The notes under the pieces were generated by a model that did no database searches, was not told the origin of the DNA, and worked only from the letters and a program-made list of their open reading frames with translations. Shown piece by piece: positions 41,400 to 50,414 of a stretch of DNA of 64,000 bases. The first letter of the stretch is position 1; each line of letters starts with the position of its first letter. Origin of the DNA: Bacillus swezeyi (lineage in GTDB: Bacteria; Bacillota; Bacilli; Bacillales; Bacillaceae); assembly GCF_001969815.1 (NCBI RefSeq), contig NZ_MRBK01000006.1, positions 519,791-583,790 on the forward strand, given 5' to 3'. The translations under genes were made by a program, and so were the position numbers.

Positions 41400-42132
41400 G
41401 CGGCTCACTCCTCCCCGGTTTCACGCGAACATTCATATCATCATCTCCGCGGAACCGGCTTTTTTTGTGTTTCAATTGTTCAATGCTTCCCAAGTAAATG
41501 AACCCCGCCTCCTTTTCGACTTGAGACGGCCTTGCAACCGTATCGTCGATAAAATCAAGGAAGAAAGCCAAGGCGATTCCAGTCATCAATGCGGCGCCGA
41601 ACGCCAGCAGCATATTCATCTTGTAATTCGGCCTGACCGGGACCGGCGAATCGGCGATTTCAGCCTTTGAGAGAACAGTTACACGATCGGTGTTCATAAT
41701 CTTTTTAATCTCTTTTTTGAGAACAGCCGTTAAAGTGTTCGCTATATCGGCCGCTGTCTTCTGATTTCCATCCTGAACTGTTATGTTAATGATCTCTGAC
41801 TCGCTTTCGGTGCTTGTTGCAATTTTTTCGCTTAAGCTGCCCGCGGAATACGGCAAATGAAGCTCTTGCTTAACTTGCTCAAGGATCACCGGGTTTTTCA
41901 ATAGCGCCTGAAATGTCCTCGTGTATTGAAGATTGATTTGAATATCGCTGAAAGTGGCACTCCCCTTTTTCTCGCTGACTAAAATCTGTGTCGAAGCCTG
42001 ATAGACAGGTGTCAGCACAAAGTACTGAACGATTCCGCAAGCCAATGTTGAACTTATTGTTAAAAAAAGAATGAGAACGGTTCTCTTTCTCAGTATCGCA
42101 ACCAATTCTCTAAAATTTATGTTTTCCTTCAT
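41389..42132 (-). CDS. epsA: EpsB activator / chain-length protein EpsA (Wzz family)
   Basis: 247 residues, Wzz domain: membrane helix near residues 17-37 ([23 protein letters not shown]), an outer domain with a coiled segment, and a second helix near residue 175-195 preceded by [37 protein letters not shown]. The cytoplasmic tail recruits and activates EpsB. First gene of the operon; ribosome binding site GGAGG, promoter region held in 42133-42341. Confidence 0.93.
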   Translation of the reverse strand: MKENINFRELVAILRKRTVLILFLTISSTLACGIVQYFVLTPVYQASTQILVSEKKGSATFSDIQINLQYTRTFQALLKNPVILEQVKQELHLPYSAGSLSEKIATSTESESEIINITVQDGNQKTAADIANTLTAVLKKEIKKIMNTDRVTVLSKAEIADSPVPVRPNYKMNMLLAFGAALMTGIALAFFLDFIDDTVARPSQVEKEAGFIYLGSIEQLKHKKSRFRGDDDMNVRVKPGRSEPLGY

Positions 42133-42173
42133 GCTTGACTGCCTCCTCAGGAATGCCGTTTGTTAATGATTGG

Positions 42174-42317
42174 ATTATAAAAGAAATAATTTGAATTGAA
42201 AAATGCTGAAATTAGCTATATAGTTCTTTTTAGAGAACAAATCCGTTCGTTTTCTTTTGTTTTCTGTCGATATCTTAAATTTTTGAATTTTATAAAGAAC
42301 AAATTATTTCTTATAAT
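42174..42317. promoter_or_regulatory. epsA-slrR divergent promoter region with SinR-type sites
   Basis: The inverted repeat GTTCTTTTTAGAGAAC (42223-42238) matches the SinR operator pattern (GTTCTYT). A further half site AAAGAAC is at 42294-42300. Minus -10 candidate for epsA: TATAAT at 42179-42174. Plus -10 candidate for slrR: TATAAT at 42312-42317, with the second SinR half site in its spacer. SinR represses both transcription units in B. subtilis. Confidence 0.75.
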
Positions 42318-42368
42318 GAACAAGAAAGCGTTTTAAAATGAATGGCTAGGGGAAGGGGAGGAATGAGT

Positions 42369-42827
42369 ATGATCGGGAAAGTCATCCGAATGTACCGCAA
42401 GAGAAAAGGCTACTCCATTAACCAGCTTGCGGATATAGCAGGCGTGTCAAAATCTTATTTAAGCAAAATTGAACGCGGGGTTCACAGAAACCCTTCTGTC
42501 GAATTTCTTAAAAAAATCTCCCGGGCTTTGAAAGTAGATTTAAAAGAGCTGTTTGATACCGAAGTCATCCTTTATCGGCGAGCCGAACATGAGGATGAAT
42601 GGAGAACGCATTTGGTGCAGGCCGTACAAGCGGGCATGAATCAGGAAGAACTGTTTCAATTTACACACCGCCTCAAACAGAAAAAGAAAGAGCGGCGCCT
42701 TTATCGAAGCAGGGAGCTTACACAAGCCAACATCGACGAATGGAGATCGCTCATGCTTGAAGCGAAAGAAATGGGGCTGACAATTCAGGAAGTAGAAGAT
42801 TTTTTGAAGAGAACAAGAAGCCATTAA
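42369..42827 (+). CDS. slrR: Biofilm/motility regulator SlrR
   Basis: 152 residues from the ATG at 42369 (GGAGG seven bases upstream), the same length as B. subtilis SlrR. N-terminal XRE helix-turn-helix (MIGKVIRMYRKRKGYSINQLADIAGVSKSYLSKIERGV, residues 1-40) and a C-terminal SinI/SinR-type dimerisation helix pair (ANIDEWRSLMLEAKEMGLTIQEVEDFLK). Forms a heterocomplex with SinR that frees eps/tapA and represses autolysin and flagellin genes. Divergent from epsA. Confidence 0.94.
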   Translation: MIGKVIRMYRKRKGYSINQLADIAGVSKSYLSKIERGVHRNPSVEFLKKISRALKVDLKELFDTEVILYRRAEHEDEWRTHLVQAVQAGMNQEELFQFTHRLKQKKKERRLYRSRELTQANIDEWRSLMLEAKEMGLTIQEVEDFLKRTRSH

Positions 42828-43270
42828 GTTGTACCGCACTCATTCATAAAACGATAACGGAGACCTTTTGACTTTAACCATTCATCCAGAACCTTCTATA
42901 CAGACGCTCTAAATCACGCTGAAATCAGCCGGTATGAATCCGGCGAAAATTCCGAATAATCATATTAATAAACAGCAAGTCCAACGAATGACATATGTCT
43001 TTGGCTCCGTTTTCACCAGTTTGTCTTATTTATCACACATACTGATTCATGGCTTTAGTCCAATCTGTGGTTAAAGACTTTTTGCTTATGTTTATATATA
43101 AATGAAGAAACTCGGATCAATGGCCTTTAACACATTCCTCTTTCATAAGAAACCCTCTGTCTTCGGTATATAAAGTGACCTTTGTCATCGGCATGATTTC
43201 CTTGAACGAGAGATTGAGCCCTTAGTGCATTTTTGTTGAACCCATTGCCGCGAATCGATTAAAATGAATA
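42828..43270. other. Gene-free stretch with decayed sequence
   Basis: No intact reading frame with a ribosome binding site. On the minus strand a short coding-like segment (LSFKEIMPMTKVTLYTEDRGFLMKEE) ends at a stop, suggesting remains of a lost gene. A TTGAAC-N18-TAAAAT promoter for the next gene closes the interval. Confidence 0.4.
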
Positions 43271-43294
43271 AAACTGAAAGCAGGTGATGAATAG

Positions 43295-43822
43295 ATGAAA
43301 GTATTAGTGATGGTATTTCATCCGAATATGGAGGAGTCTGTCGTCAACAAAGCATTCGCAAAAAAAGTGAACGACGAACCGTATGTCACATTCAGAGATA
43401 TGTACAAGGAATATCCGGACGAGGCTATTGATGTGGAAAAAGAACAGCGCCTCCTGGAAGAGCACGACCGGATCGTGTTTCAATTTCCGCTTTATTGGTA
43501 CAGCTCGCCACCGCTTTTAAAGAAATGGCTGGACCACGTTCTTCTCTATGGCTGGGCTTACGGGACAAACGGCACCGCGCTTCACGGCAAGGAATTCATG
43601 GTGGCAATTTCCGCCGGAGCTCTTGAAGAAGCCTATCAGGCAGGCGGCTCCAATCATTATTCAATCAGCGAATTGCTAAAGCCTTTTCAGGCCACAAGCA
43701 ACTTTATCGGTACTACATACCTTCCGCCATATGTCTTTTATCAGGCCGGTTCGACTGAAGAAAGCGTACTTGCTGAAGGTGCGGAACAATACAGGGAACA
43801 TATTTTCAAGTCTTTTAAATAA
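43295..43822 (+). CDS. NAD(P)H oxidoreductase, flavodoxin-like fold (YwrO-type)
   Basis: 175 residues, the size of B. subtilis YwrO. Flavodoxin_2 family: MKVLVMVFHPNMEESVVNKAF (FMN/FAD phosphate loop), RDMYKEYPDEAIDVEKEQ, RIVFQFPLYWYSSPPLLKKWLDHVLLYGWAYG and the GKEFMVAISAGALEEAYQAGG. Probable two-electron quinone or nitro reductase in the cytoplasm. Single gene with its own terminator; ribosome binding site AGGTGATG. Not adjacent to a Kef-type channel, so an ancillary channel role is unlikely. Confidence 0.82.
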   Translation: MKVLVMVFHPNMEESVVNKAFAKKVNDEPYVTFRDMYKEYPDEAIDVEKEQRLLEEHDRIVFQFPLYWYSSPPLLKKWLDHVLLYGWAYGTNGTALHGKEFMVAISAGALEEAYQAGGSNHYSISELLKPFQATSNFIGTTYLPPYVFYQAGSTEESVLAEGAEQYREHIFKSFK

Positions 43823-43854
43823 AAAAAAGCCCGGCTCTGATGAGTCGGGTTTTT
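43823..43854 (+). terminator. Terminator after the oxidoreductase gene
   Basis: AAAAAAAGCCCGGCTC, then GAGTCGGGTTTTTA, directly after the stop codon. Confidence 0.85.
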
Positions 43855-43908
43855 AGATTGTTGACAAAACCCTAAAACGGTTTAAAGTTTTAGGATTTTG
43901 TCATCCTT
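43855..43908. repeat. 54-bp palindromic repeat, copy 1
   Basis: Arms GACAAAACCCTAAAAC and GTTTTAGGATTTTGTC around GGTTTAAA. It is 52/54 identical to 58619-58672. Both copies begin at the end of a rho-independent terminator. Copy 1 has a C/A mismatch where copy 2 has T/G, so the ancestor was probably a perfect C/G palindrome. Confidence 0.85.
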
Positions 43909-44050
43909 ACATACGCGGGAAGGGGTTCAAGCTTAATGCTCTGTTTTTCCAGTAATAAAACGGGATCATCTGAATACTTGGCAAATGAAGGCGATGCGCA
44001 AACCACTTTCAGCAAATGAACCAATCTTCTTTCACTTTTCTTTGCGGTGA

Positions 44051-45049
44051 CTACTGTTTTGGAGCAAGCTCAGCGGCAGATCGCAAAGCGGCGATCATGC
44101 TTCTTTCATCCGCTTTATTCTGTCCGGCGATATCAAAAGCGGTGCCATGGTCAACTGATGTGCGGATCACGCCGCCGTTCAGCCCCACCGTAATGTTGAC
44201 GCCTTCTTCCAGGCCGAGGACTTTTATTGGAATATGTCCTTGATCATGGTAGCAGGCAACGACAAGATCAACATCCCCCCGTGCGGCTTTGTAAAACAAA
44301 GTGTCCGCCGGATGAGGACCGCTCGCCTCGATGCCTTCAGCTGCCGCCTGTTCAATACCTGGAACCAATTGGTTATCTTCTTCCCCATTTCCAAATAATC
44401 CGTTTTCACCGGCATGGGGATTAATTCCGCAAACCGCGATTCTTGGACGTTTGAACCCGGCTCTTGTCAATGTATCATGGGCAAGCCGGATGACTTTATA
44501 GGTCCGCTCAGGGGTAATCGATTGAATCGCTTCGATCAGCCCTTGATGGGTGGTCAGATGAATCACTTTCAGCTTTGGCGATGAAAGCATCATGCTATAG
44601 TCAGATGTATTTGTCAGATGAGCGAGAATTTCTGTATGCCCCGGGTATTGATGCCCGCCTTTATGCAGCGCTTCTTTATTTAAAGGAGCTGTGCAAATCG
44701 CTTGGATAAGGCCTGCCCGGGCAAGTTCAACCGCTTTTTTCAGAAATTGAAAAGCGGCATTTCCCGCCTCTGGCGATACCTTCCCAAAAGGCAGATTGTC
44801 AGGCAGCAGATCGATATCAAGACAATCGATTTTTTCATGTATAAAGCTGCATTCTTCCACATGGCCAACCTTGTTGATAACTGCCTGCGATCCGGTTTGG
44901 GCGGCAGCTTTTTCAAGCATTTTCATATCGCCGATAACAAGCGGCCTGCATATGTCGTACACTTCGCGGGACTTGAGCGCCTTTACAATGATTTCAGGAC
45001 CGACGCCTGCCGCGTCGCCCATCGTAATACCGATGATCGGTTTTTCCAT
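44051..45049 (-). CDS. PdxA2-type 4-phosphoerythronate/threonate dehydrogenase
   Basis: 332 residues, PdxA family: ITMGDAAGVGPEIIVKAL, APLNKEALHKGGHQYPGHTEILAHLT and ACYHDQGHIPIKVLGLEEGVNITVGL, with metal-binding His residues in GHTE, AHDTL and HDQGH. PdxA proper makes pyridoxal precursors, but Bacillus uses PdxST for that, and next to a DUF1537 kinase PdxA2 proteins oxidise 4-phospho-threonate or -erythronate and release dihydroxyacetone phosphate (established for such pairs). Last gene of the four-gene operon, 3 bp after the kinase. Confidence 0.85.
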   Translation of the reverse strand: MEKPIIGITMGDAAGVGPEIIVKALKSREVYDICRPLVIGDMKMLEKAAAQTGSQAVINKVGHVEECSFIHEKIDCLDIDLLPDNLPFGKVSPEAGNAAFQFLKKAVELARAGLIQAICTAPLNKEALHKGGHQYPGHTEILAHLTNTSDYSMMLSSPKLKVIHLTTHQGLIEAIQSITPERTYKVIRLAHDTLTRAGFKRPRIAVCGINPHAGENGLFGNGEEDNQLVPGIEQAAAEGIEASGPHPADTLFYKAARGDVDLVVACYHDQGHIPIKVLGLEEGVNITVGLNGGVIRTSVDHGTAFDIAGQNKADERSMIAALRSAAELAPKQ

Positions 45050-45052
45050 TTT

Positions 45053-46336
45053 TTAACCTCCTTGAAGCTTGATTGCTGCATTGGTGATCGCTGAGCGGGA
45101 ACCAAAATTTCCGGCCTTTGTGACAATGTACAGATCCTCACCGGCTGTTCCCAGCGGGATGCCCGGCTCCACTTCGTCCAATAGCCGGATTTCGCGGATC
45201 TGAAGCTGGTGCAGCACTTGATAGGCTGTATCACCTCCCGTTAAAAACAGTCGTTTCACGGCAAGTTCTTGAATCAATTCACCTGCCAGTTCTCCAAGCG
45301 CGGCAGAAACCGCATCACTTGTTTGAATGGAAGTCAGCCCCCGTTTTCTTCCGATCTCTCTCGTCTCTATTAAGTTATCTGAAGAACAGAGGACGATATT
45401 TTTAGAGTGGCGCCAGGCTTCCGCTGCTCTTTCCTTTAGACGTTTGAACTCTTTTCTTTTCGCAGCCCCGCCGATCAACACGCTCTCTGACATCATTTCC
45501 ACTTTTTCCGCCATATCAGCGGCGAAAAGCTCGCAAAGCTGCATTCTTCCTGTTTGGCTCACGCTTCCGGCGACAAACAGGACCGGAAGGCTGTCAGGCG
45601 GAACATTTTGATTGAGCGGCCTTTCTTTCAGATTAAAAGCTTTGGGTAGACAGCTCATTAATCCCGCCGATCCCGCCAAAATCATGGAATATGGCAAATC
45701 AACGTGCATAAACGCCAGGCGTTCAAGATCAGATTCATAGACTGAATCAGCCGTCACATAAGTCATTCCCCCGGCCCGAAAGTCATCCAGTTTTTTTCGC
45801 AAATGCCCGCTTCCTTTGCGAATATCTTCATAAGTCAAATGGCCGCACTTCCGTCCGGTCTGCTTTTCTATTAATCTTTGAATATTTGATTCTGTGACAG
45901 GTGTTTTCGGATCATTCGCTGCTTCGGTTTTATGCAGCTCTGTGCCGTTCACATAGTGAATGCCGCCAATCACTTGGCGTCCGTTTTTAGGATAACCCGG
46001 GGCGATCACGACAAAGTCCGGGCGAAACACTTCATACATCGCATTAAGCTCAGCTCCGATATTTCCCCGCATCGTGCTGTCGATTTTCTTATACACCACA
46101 TCAAAGCTTGTTTGAGAAATTTGCTTGCTGATTTTTTTGACTGCCGTCTCAGCACGAGCCGCAGGCATCGATCTGCTGTCCGTATTGAAAATAACGGCGT
46201 CGCTTGTTTGCCGTTCAGTGCATTCTTCAGCTTCTATTTTGACAGAAACGTTCAAGCCATAATGAACAAGCTGGCCGCCGCAGTCGCTCGCCCCAGTCAA
46301 GTCATCTGCGATAATTGCAATTTTCACATTGTTCAT
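45053..46336 (-). CDS. Four-carbon acid sugar kinase (DUF1537 family)
   Basis: 427 residues, full length. N-terminal DUF1537 domain with IAIIADDLTGASDCGGQLVHYG and YKKIDSTMRGNIGAEL (the KxDSTxRG motif), C-terminal ATP-binding domain with LFLTGGDTAYQVLHQL and GTAGEDLYIVTKAGNFGS. Phosphorylates the terminal hydroxyl of threonate-, erythronate- or related acids. Starts 3 bp after the alcohol dehydrogenase stop. The exact acid cannot be told from sequence. Confidence 0.88.
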   Translation of the reverse strand: MNNVKIAIIADDLTGASDCGGQLVHYGLNVSVKIEAEECTERQTSDAVIFNTDSRSMPAARAETAVKKISKQISQTSFDVVYKKIDSTMRGNIGAELNAMYEVFRPDFVVIAPGYPKNGRQVIGGIHYVNGTELHKTEAANDPKTPVTESNIQRLIEKQTGRKCGHLTYEDIRKGSGHLRKKLDDFRAGGMTYVTADSVYESDLERLAFMHVDLPYSMILAGSAGLMSCLPKAFNLKERPLNQNVPPDSLPVLFVAGSVSQTGRMQLCELFAADMAEKVEMMSESVLIGGAAKRKEFKRLKERAAEAWRHSKNIVLCSSDNLIETREIGRKRGLTSIQTSDAVSAALGELAGELIQELAVKRLFLTGGDTAYQVLHQLQIREIRLLDEVEPGIPLGTAGEDLYIVTKAGNFGSRSAITNAAIKLQGG

Positions 46337-46339
46337 CCT

Positions 46340-47506
46340 TTAATCTATGAGTTTTTGATAGATGCCTTTTATATCATTCAGAGCAAGCGCTTTTGGATTG
46401 TTATTCAATAAGCGCGTCACTTTGGATGCAGAGTTCGCCAATTCATCTAAATCATGTTCCGCTACTCCGTATTTTTTTAAATCCTGCGGAATGTTCAAAG
46501 CTTGAGTCCATTCTTTGATTTGATCATTAACAGCGCGCGACGCCTGTTCTGCGGTCATATTCGCAGCAGCAATTCCCATTGGTTCAGCCGCCAATGACAG
46601 CCGTTCTGCAATGGCATCCATATTGAACTCCATCACATGCGGAAGAAGCATTGAATTGGCGACTCCGTGCGGAATGTTGTATTTTCCGCCAAGCGGATAG
46701 GCCAGGGCGTGAACTGCGGCCGTTCCTGCGGCTGTCAGCGCCATGCCTCCATAAGCCGAACCAAGCAGCATGTCCTCTCTCGCTTTGATTGATGAACCAT
46801 TTTCATATGCTTCAACAATGCTTCTTGAAATCAGCCTGATTGATTCTAAAGCGAACATATCGCTGATCGGATTTGCTTTATTGGAAATGAACGATTCAAG
46901 GGAATGGGTGAATGCGTCCATTCCGGTGGCCGCTGTAATCGGTTTTGGCAGTCCAAGGGTGATGACAGGGTCAAGAATGACAAGCTTCGGCAGCAGAAAC
47001 GGACTGACGATGCCGACCTTCAGTTCTTGTTCGGGAAGCGTAACAATCGCGTTTGGCGTTACCTCTGCGCCTGTTCCCGAGGTGCTTGGGATTAATACGG
47101 CCGGTATTCCGGGCTTTTCGACCAGATTGGTGCCGAGCAGTTCCTCAATTTGTTTTGAATTCGTATGCAGCACAGACAAAATTTTTGTCCCGTCAAGAAC
47201 GCTGCCGCCGCCTATGCCGATGAGCATGTCATATTGCTTTTCGCGAATGTCCGCAAACACTTCTGCGATATTTTGAGCGGTAGGCTCAGGTAAAATGTCT
47301 GTGCAAACATCTGACCGCATGCCAAGTTCAGTAAGCTGTGCCTGAACATCGCTGATCGTTCCAAGTTTGACGATCGAGGGCTGGGTGATGATCAGCACAT
47401 GATCAGCCTTCAATCCCGAAGCTTTTACGTGGTGTCCCAAGCGGCTGATCGAATGTGGGCCTGCCACGATGTGATCGGCTGTGCGAAATTGATAATTCGC
47501 CATCAT
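46340..47506 (-). CDS. Iron-containing alcohol dehydrogenase
   Basis: 388 residues from the double ATG at 47506 (GGAGG upstream); a 21-codon extension overlaps the preceding gene and is dropped. Type III alcohol dehydrogenase: NAD-binding IGIGGGSVLDGTKILS, IPSTSGTGAEVTPNAIV, GMDAFTHSLESF and the metal ligands in ALAYPLGGKYNIPHGVANSMLLPHVMEF. In this operon it may oxidise an alcohol or reduce an aldehyde released by the DapA-like lyase; the direction is unknown. Confidence 0.88.
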   Translation of the reverse strand: MMANYQFRTADHIVAGPHSISRLGHHVKASGLKADHVLIITQPSIVKLGTISDVQAQLTELGMRSDVCTDILPEPTAQNIAEVFADIREKQYDMLIGIGGGSVLDGTKILSVLHTNSKQIEELLGTNLVEKPGIPAVLIPSTSGTGAEVTPNAIVTLPEQELKVGIVSPFLLPKLVILDPVITLGLPKPITAATGMDAFTHSLESFISNKANPISDMFALESIRLISRSIVEAYENGSSIKAREDMLLGSAYGGMALTAAGTAAVHALAYPLGGKYNIPHGVANSMLLPHVMEFNMDAIAERLSLAAEPMGIAAANMTAEQASRAVNDQIKEWTQALNIPQDLKKYGVAEHDLDELANSASKVTRLLNNNPKALALNDIKGIYQKLID

Positions 47507-47519
47507 TCTCGAAACCTCC

Positions 47520-48407
47520 TTATTTTGATTGATAGTAAGCAACCATTTTCTCGACTTCGCGCAGAGCATCGCCCATTAATTCGCCTGCGGGCGCTTTTGG
47601 CGGGCCCACAGGCACCCTATAAAGCTCAACCGCTTTTTTCAAGGCCGCCGGGATCGTAGCAAGGCCAAATGTATCGCGAAGCGGCTGAAGCTCCCTCTGG
47701 GCAGCCTTCGCCTTTTCCGTCTCGCCGTCCAGCCAATATTGATAGATAGACACTACGATTTCCGGAAGCATATTCGCCGTCGCTGCGACAGCGCCTGTTC
47801 CGCCTGCCTGAAGGGTTTTTAAGATAAGTGAATCCGTGCCTGCCAATACTGCAAAGTCTTCATTTTTCGTATGCTCGATATACTGTTGGATGTTTTCAAA
47901 TTTTCCGCTGCTGTCTTTAATGCCAACGATATTGTCCACTTTTGCAAGCTCAGCCACCGTCTCAGCTTCTAAATGAAAACCGGTTTTTGAAGGAATATGA
48001 TATAGCAGAACCGGCAGAGAAACGGATGCTGCGATTGTTTTATAATGGGCCGCCGCTTCTTCCTGTGTCGGCGGGATAAAGAACGGGGTGATGATAGACA
48101 ACGCATCAGCGCCGAGGCGCTCCATTTCTTTAGAAAGCTCGATCACTTCTTCTGTGCTGTTTCCTCCGCTTCCAACCATGACAGGAACGCGTCCGGCAGT
48201 TTCTTGAATGATGATCTCTGCAACCTTCAACTTGTCTTCCTTGTTGAACAAATGAAATTCTCCATTTGTGCCCAGTGCAAAAAGTCCATGTACATTAGCG
48301 TCGATCAAATGATTTGTCAGCTGTTTCAGCGCCGTTTCATTAATGTCTTGATCTTTCGTCAACGGTGTCAGCATCGCGGGATAAATCCCCTTTGGTAAAA
48401 AACCCAT
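47520..48407 (-). CDS. DapA/NanA-family lyase (2-keto acid aldolase or dehydratase)
   Basis: 295 residues from MGFLPKGIYPAMLTPLTKD, behind GGGAGG. DHDPS-family TIM barrel: FALGTNGEFHLF, VPVMVGSGGNSTEEVIELSKEMERLGADALSIITPFF, the catalytic Tyr in LLYHIPSKTG and the Schiff-base Lys in IVGIKDSSG. Not the housekeeping DapA: the GTTGE motif is GTNGE and the context is catabolic. Aldol cleavage of a 2-keto-3-deoxy acid or its dehydration is inferred. First gene of the operon. Confidence 0.85.
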   Translation of the reverse strand: MGFLPKGIYPAMLTPLTKDQDINETALKQLTNHLIDANVHGLFALGTNGEFHLFNKEDKLKVAEIIIQETAGRVPVMVGSGGNSTEEVIELSKEMERLGADALSIITPFFIPPTQEEAAAHYKTIAASVSLPVLLYHIPSKTGFHLEAETVAELAKVDNIVGIKDSSGKFENIQQYIEHTKNEDFAVLAGTDSLILKTLQAGGTGAVAATANMLPEIVVSIYQYWLDGETEKAKAAQRELQPLRDTFGLATIPAALKKAVELYRVPVGPPKAPAGELMGDALREVEKMVAYYQSK

Positions 48408-48423
48408 GTTTGCCTCCCCTTCC

Positions 48424-48473
48424 CGTAAAGCGTTTTCAAAATTGATTATATACATAAACGTTTCATTTATCAA
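48424..48473 (-). promoter_or_regulatory. Sigma-A promoter and candidate cre site of the acid-sugar operon
   Basis: Minus strand: -35 TTGATA at 48473-48468, 17-nt spacer, -10 TATAAT at 48450-48445, then TTGAAAACGCTTTACG at about 48439-48424, close to the CcpA site consensus TGWAARCGYTWNCW (two mismatches). No -24/-12 sigma-54 elements are visible here, although a sigma-54-activator-like gene is adjacent. Confidence 0.7.
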
Positions 48474-48508
48474 CAATATAAACATAAATATCGTTCGATA
48501 ATTGTTGC

Positions 48509-48552
48509 ATATTAAAACAAAAAATAAAACACCCGGGGTTAGCGGGTGTTTT
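48509..48552 (-). terminator. Terminator of the PrpR-type regulator gene
   Basis: AAAACACCCGC and CGGGTGTTTTATTTTTTG arms on the minus strand, 10 bp after the regulator stop at 48562. Confidence 0.85.
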
Positions 48553-48561
48553 TTCAAATGG

Positions 48562-50298
48562 CTATTTCAGTTTTCTCCAAAGCGTCGTTCTGTTAATTCC
48601 CAGCCTTTCTGCTGTTCTTGTTTGATTCTTGCCCTCTTCCGTATATACTTTTTGAATGATCCGTTTCTCAATTTCTTCAAGTGTTCCGGATAAATCAATT
48701 TCTCCTTTTCCATCATCCTCCAAACGATTCAGAACCCGCTCGACATCAGCCTTCTCAATATATGCTCCCTTCGCTTCAAGCACGCAGGTTCGGACTGTTC
48801 TTCTTAATTGATTGAGATTGTCCGGCCATTTCGCCTCTTCAAGATTTGCACGCGCATCGCTTCGAAAACCGACAATTTGTTTTCCGAATGTCTCATTGCT
48901 TTCTGCAATAAACTGATAGGCCAAATGCCAAATGTCTTCTTTTCTTTCAGACAGCCGCGGAACATGTAATTCCAAATGACAAAGGGCATCATATAATTCT
49001 GCTGAAAATTTATCCTCGGCAGCAAGAAGGTTCACATTGCGGGATGAAGATAATATCAGCCTGAACTCGTTCAATGGCCCGTTGATTCGCCTCAGCAGGA
49101 GTTGTTGAGCCCTTTGCGGCATGCGGTCGATTTGCGTGATGTACAGCGTGCCCGTTCCTGAGAAGATGTCTTCGCTTTCGCATACATGCTCCCATTCTTT
49201 GTCGGACAGCAAGCCGGCATCGATCTTTTTAAACGGCTCATGCTTGTTTGAACTTTTCATATGGATCAGGCGAGCCAAATGTTCTTTCCCTGTCCCGGGA
49301 GCCCCGTTGATCCATACAGGCTCCCGCCTTGATGCATACCTTTCTGCATTTTGCAAAACCCGCTGCATTTTTTCGCTCTTTGAAGTTTCCATATAACCTG
49401 CCCGCAAAGGCTGCTGGTGAGGAAATTGAATGGTTACGCCCGGTACAGCCGAAAGGGTAATATCAGCTGATTTTTCTGCCGTAAACACGGTTAATGCCTC
49501 ACCGGATACAAAGACCCTCCGCCCTGTCATTGTCCATGTCTGCTTCTGCTCCCGAAATCTGTACTGAATTTCTCCCTTTTTTTCCGCCTCACCGATCAAT
49601 TCTTTTATATTTTGAAGAGGGCCGATATGTTCAGCAAACACGTTGTTCTGAAAAACCGGCCGTAACTTTTCGTTATATACCGCATAGCCGGTCTCATCCT
49701 GTTGTAAGATGTGGTAAGGCACTGCATATTTATGTTTGATCTTATTTAAAAAAGAATACAGCTTTTTAGCATATAAAAAGGCTTTGGCAATGCTTTCTTT
49801 TCCAGAAGTCAAAAGAAGTCCGTTTAATCCGAGCCGCTCTGCTTTTTCAATTGTGATCACATCGCCGATGATGACCTGATAATCCTGTTTCTTAAGCTGA
49901 ATAAGCATAGGCTCGACATCGCTTTCAGCTGATACTGTATATGTATCCATGCTGATATCCAAAATTTCACAAACAGCTGATGCACCGTCTGATATCAGCG
50001 GAAATCCGACAATCGCCGTTTTCCCCGGGTATCCCTTGGCAAGCGTAAGCACCCGCAAAATATCATATCCCGACACCTCTATATCGACGACAGGGATCGA
50101 AACCTCATGCTGGATCAGTTCTGCGGTTCCTCCCCTGCTGATGATCATATCGGTTCCGTTGGCCTCCGCTTCTTTTGCCAGCTCCACACCCCTCTGCAAA
50201 TCCCCTGAAACTGCTTGAAATTCAAAATCCTCGTGTTCTGCTAATTGAATCATCAACTCTTTTAATCCTTCATAAGGAGCAATCGCCATCACTTTCAT
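48562..50298 (-). CDS. PrpR-type regulator with degenerate AAA+ domain
   Basis: 578 residues. Residues about 10-170 form a PrpR_N sensor (ELAKEAEANGTDMIISRGGTAELI, PVVDIEVSGYDILRVLTLAK). A PAS-like linker follows, then a sigma-54 activator-type AAA+ domain (about 305-510) and a Fis-type helix-turn-helix (EGKNQTRTAERLGINRTTLWRKL). Walker A GAPGTGKE (332-339) is kept, but the GAFTGA loop is missing (DAGLLSDKEWEHV instead) and Walker B is LYITQID where LFLDEI is normal. It probably cannot open sigma-54 promoters. Next to the acid-sugar operon, same strand, likely its regulator with a 2-keto or hydroxy acid as signal. Confidence 0.85.
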   Translation of the reverse strand: MKVMAIAPYEGLKELMIQLAEHEDFEFQAVSGDLQRGVELAKEAEANGTDMIISRGGTAELIQHEVSIPVVDIEVSGYDILRVLTLAKGYPGKTAIVGFPLISDGASAVCEILDISMDTYTVSAESDVEPMLIQLKKQDYQVIIGDVITIEKAERLGLNGLLLTSGKESIAKAFLYAKKLYSFLNKIKHKYAVPYHILQQDETGYAVYNEKLRPVFQNNVFAEHIGPLQNIKELIGEAEKKGEIQYRFREQKQTWTMTGRRVFVSGEALTVFTAEKSADITLSAVPGVTIQFPHQQPLRAGYMETSKSEKMQRVLQNAERYASRREPVWINGAPGTGKEHLARLIHMKSSNKHEPFKKIDAGLLSDKEWEHVCESEDIFSGTGTLYITQIDRMPQRAQQLLLRRINGPLNEFRLILSSSRNVNLLAAEDKFSAELYDALCHLELHVPRLSERKEDIWHLAYQFIAESNETFGKQIVGFRSDARANLEEAKWPDNLNQLRRTVRTCVLEAKGAYIEKADVERVLNRLEDDGKGEIDLSGTLEEIEKRIIQKVYTEEGKNQTRTAERLGINRTTLWRKLK

Positions 50299-50414
50299 GT
50301 TTTATCACCTTTTGTTGCAATTTTAAACACATTATCACTATACCAAATAGCAGAAATATTTGGAAGCAGCAAAGAAAAAAAGTGAAAACAAAAAGGCCTC
50401 CATTACGAAAGCCA

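Noticed and set aside
43855..43908. Repeat considered as part of a CRISPR array
   Set aside because: Only two distant copies, each palindromic and without spacer arrays or cas genes in the window.
48408..48480. Search for a sigma-54 promoter in front of the acid-sugar operon
   Set aside because: No TGGCAC-N5-TTGC element seen; a sigma-A promoter with 17-bp spacing is present instead.
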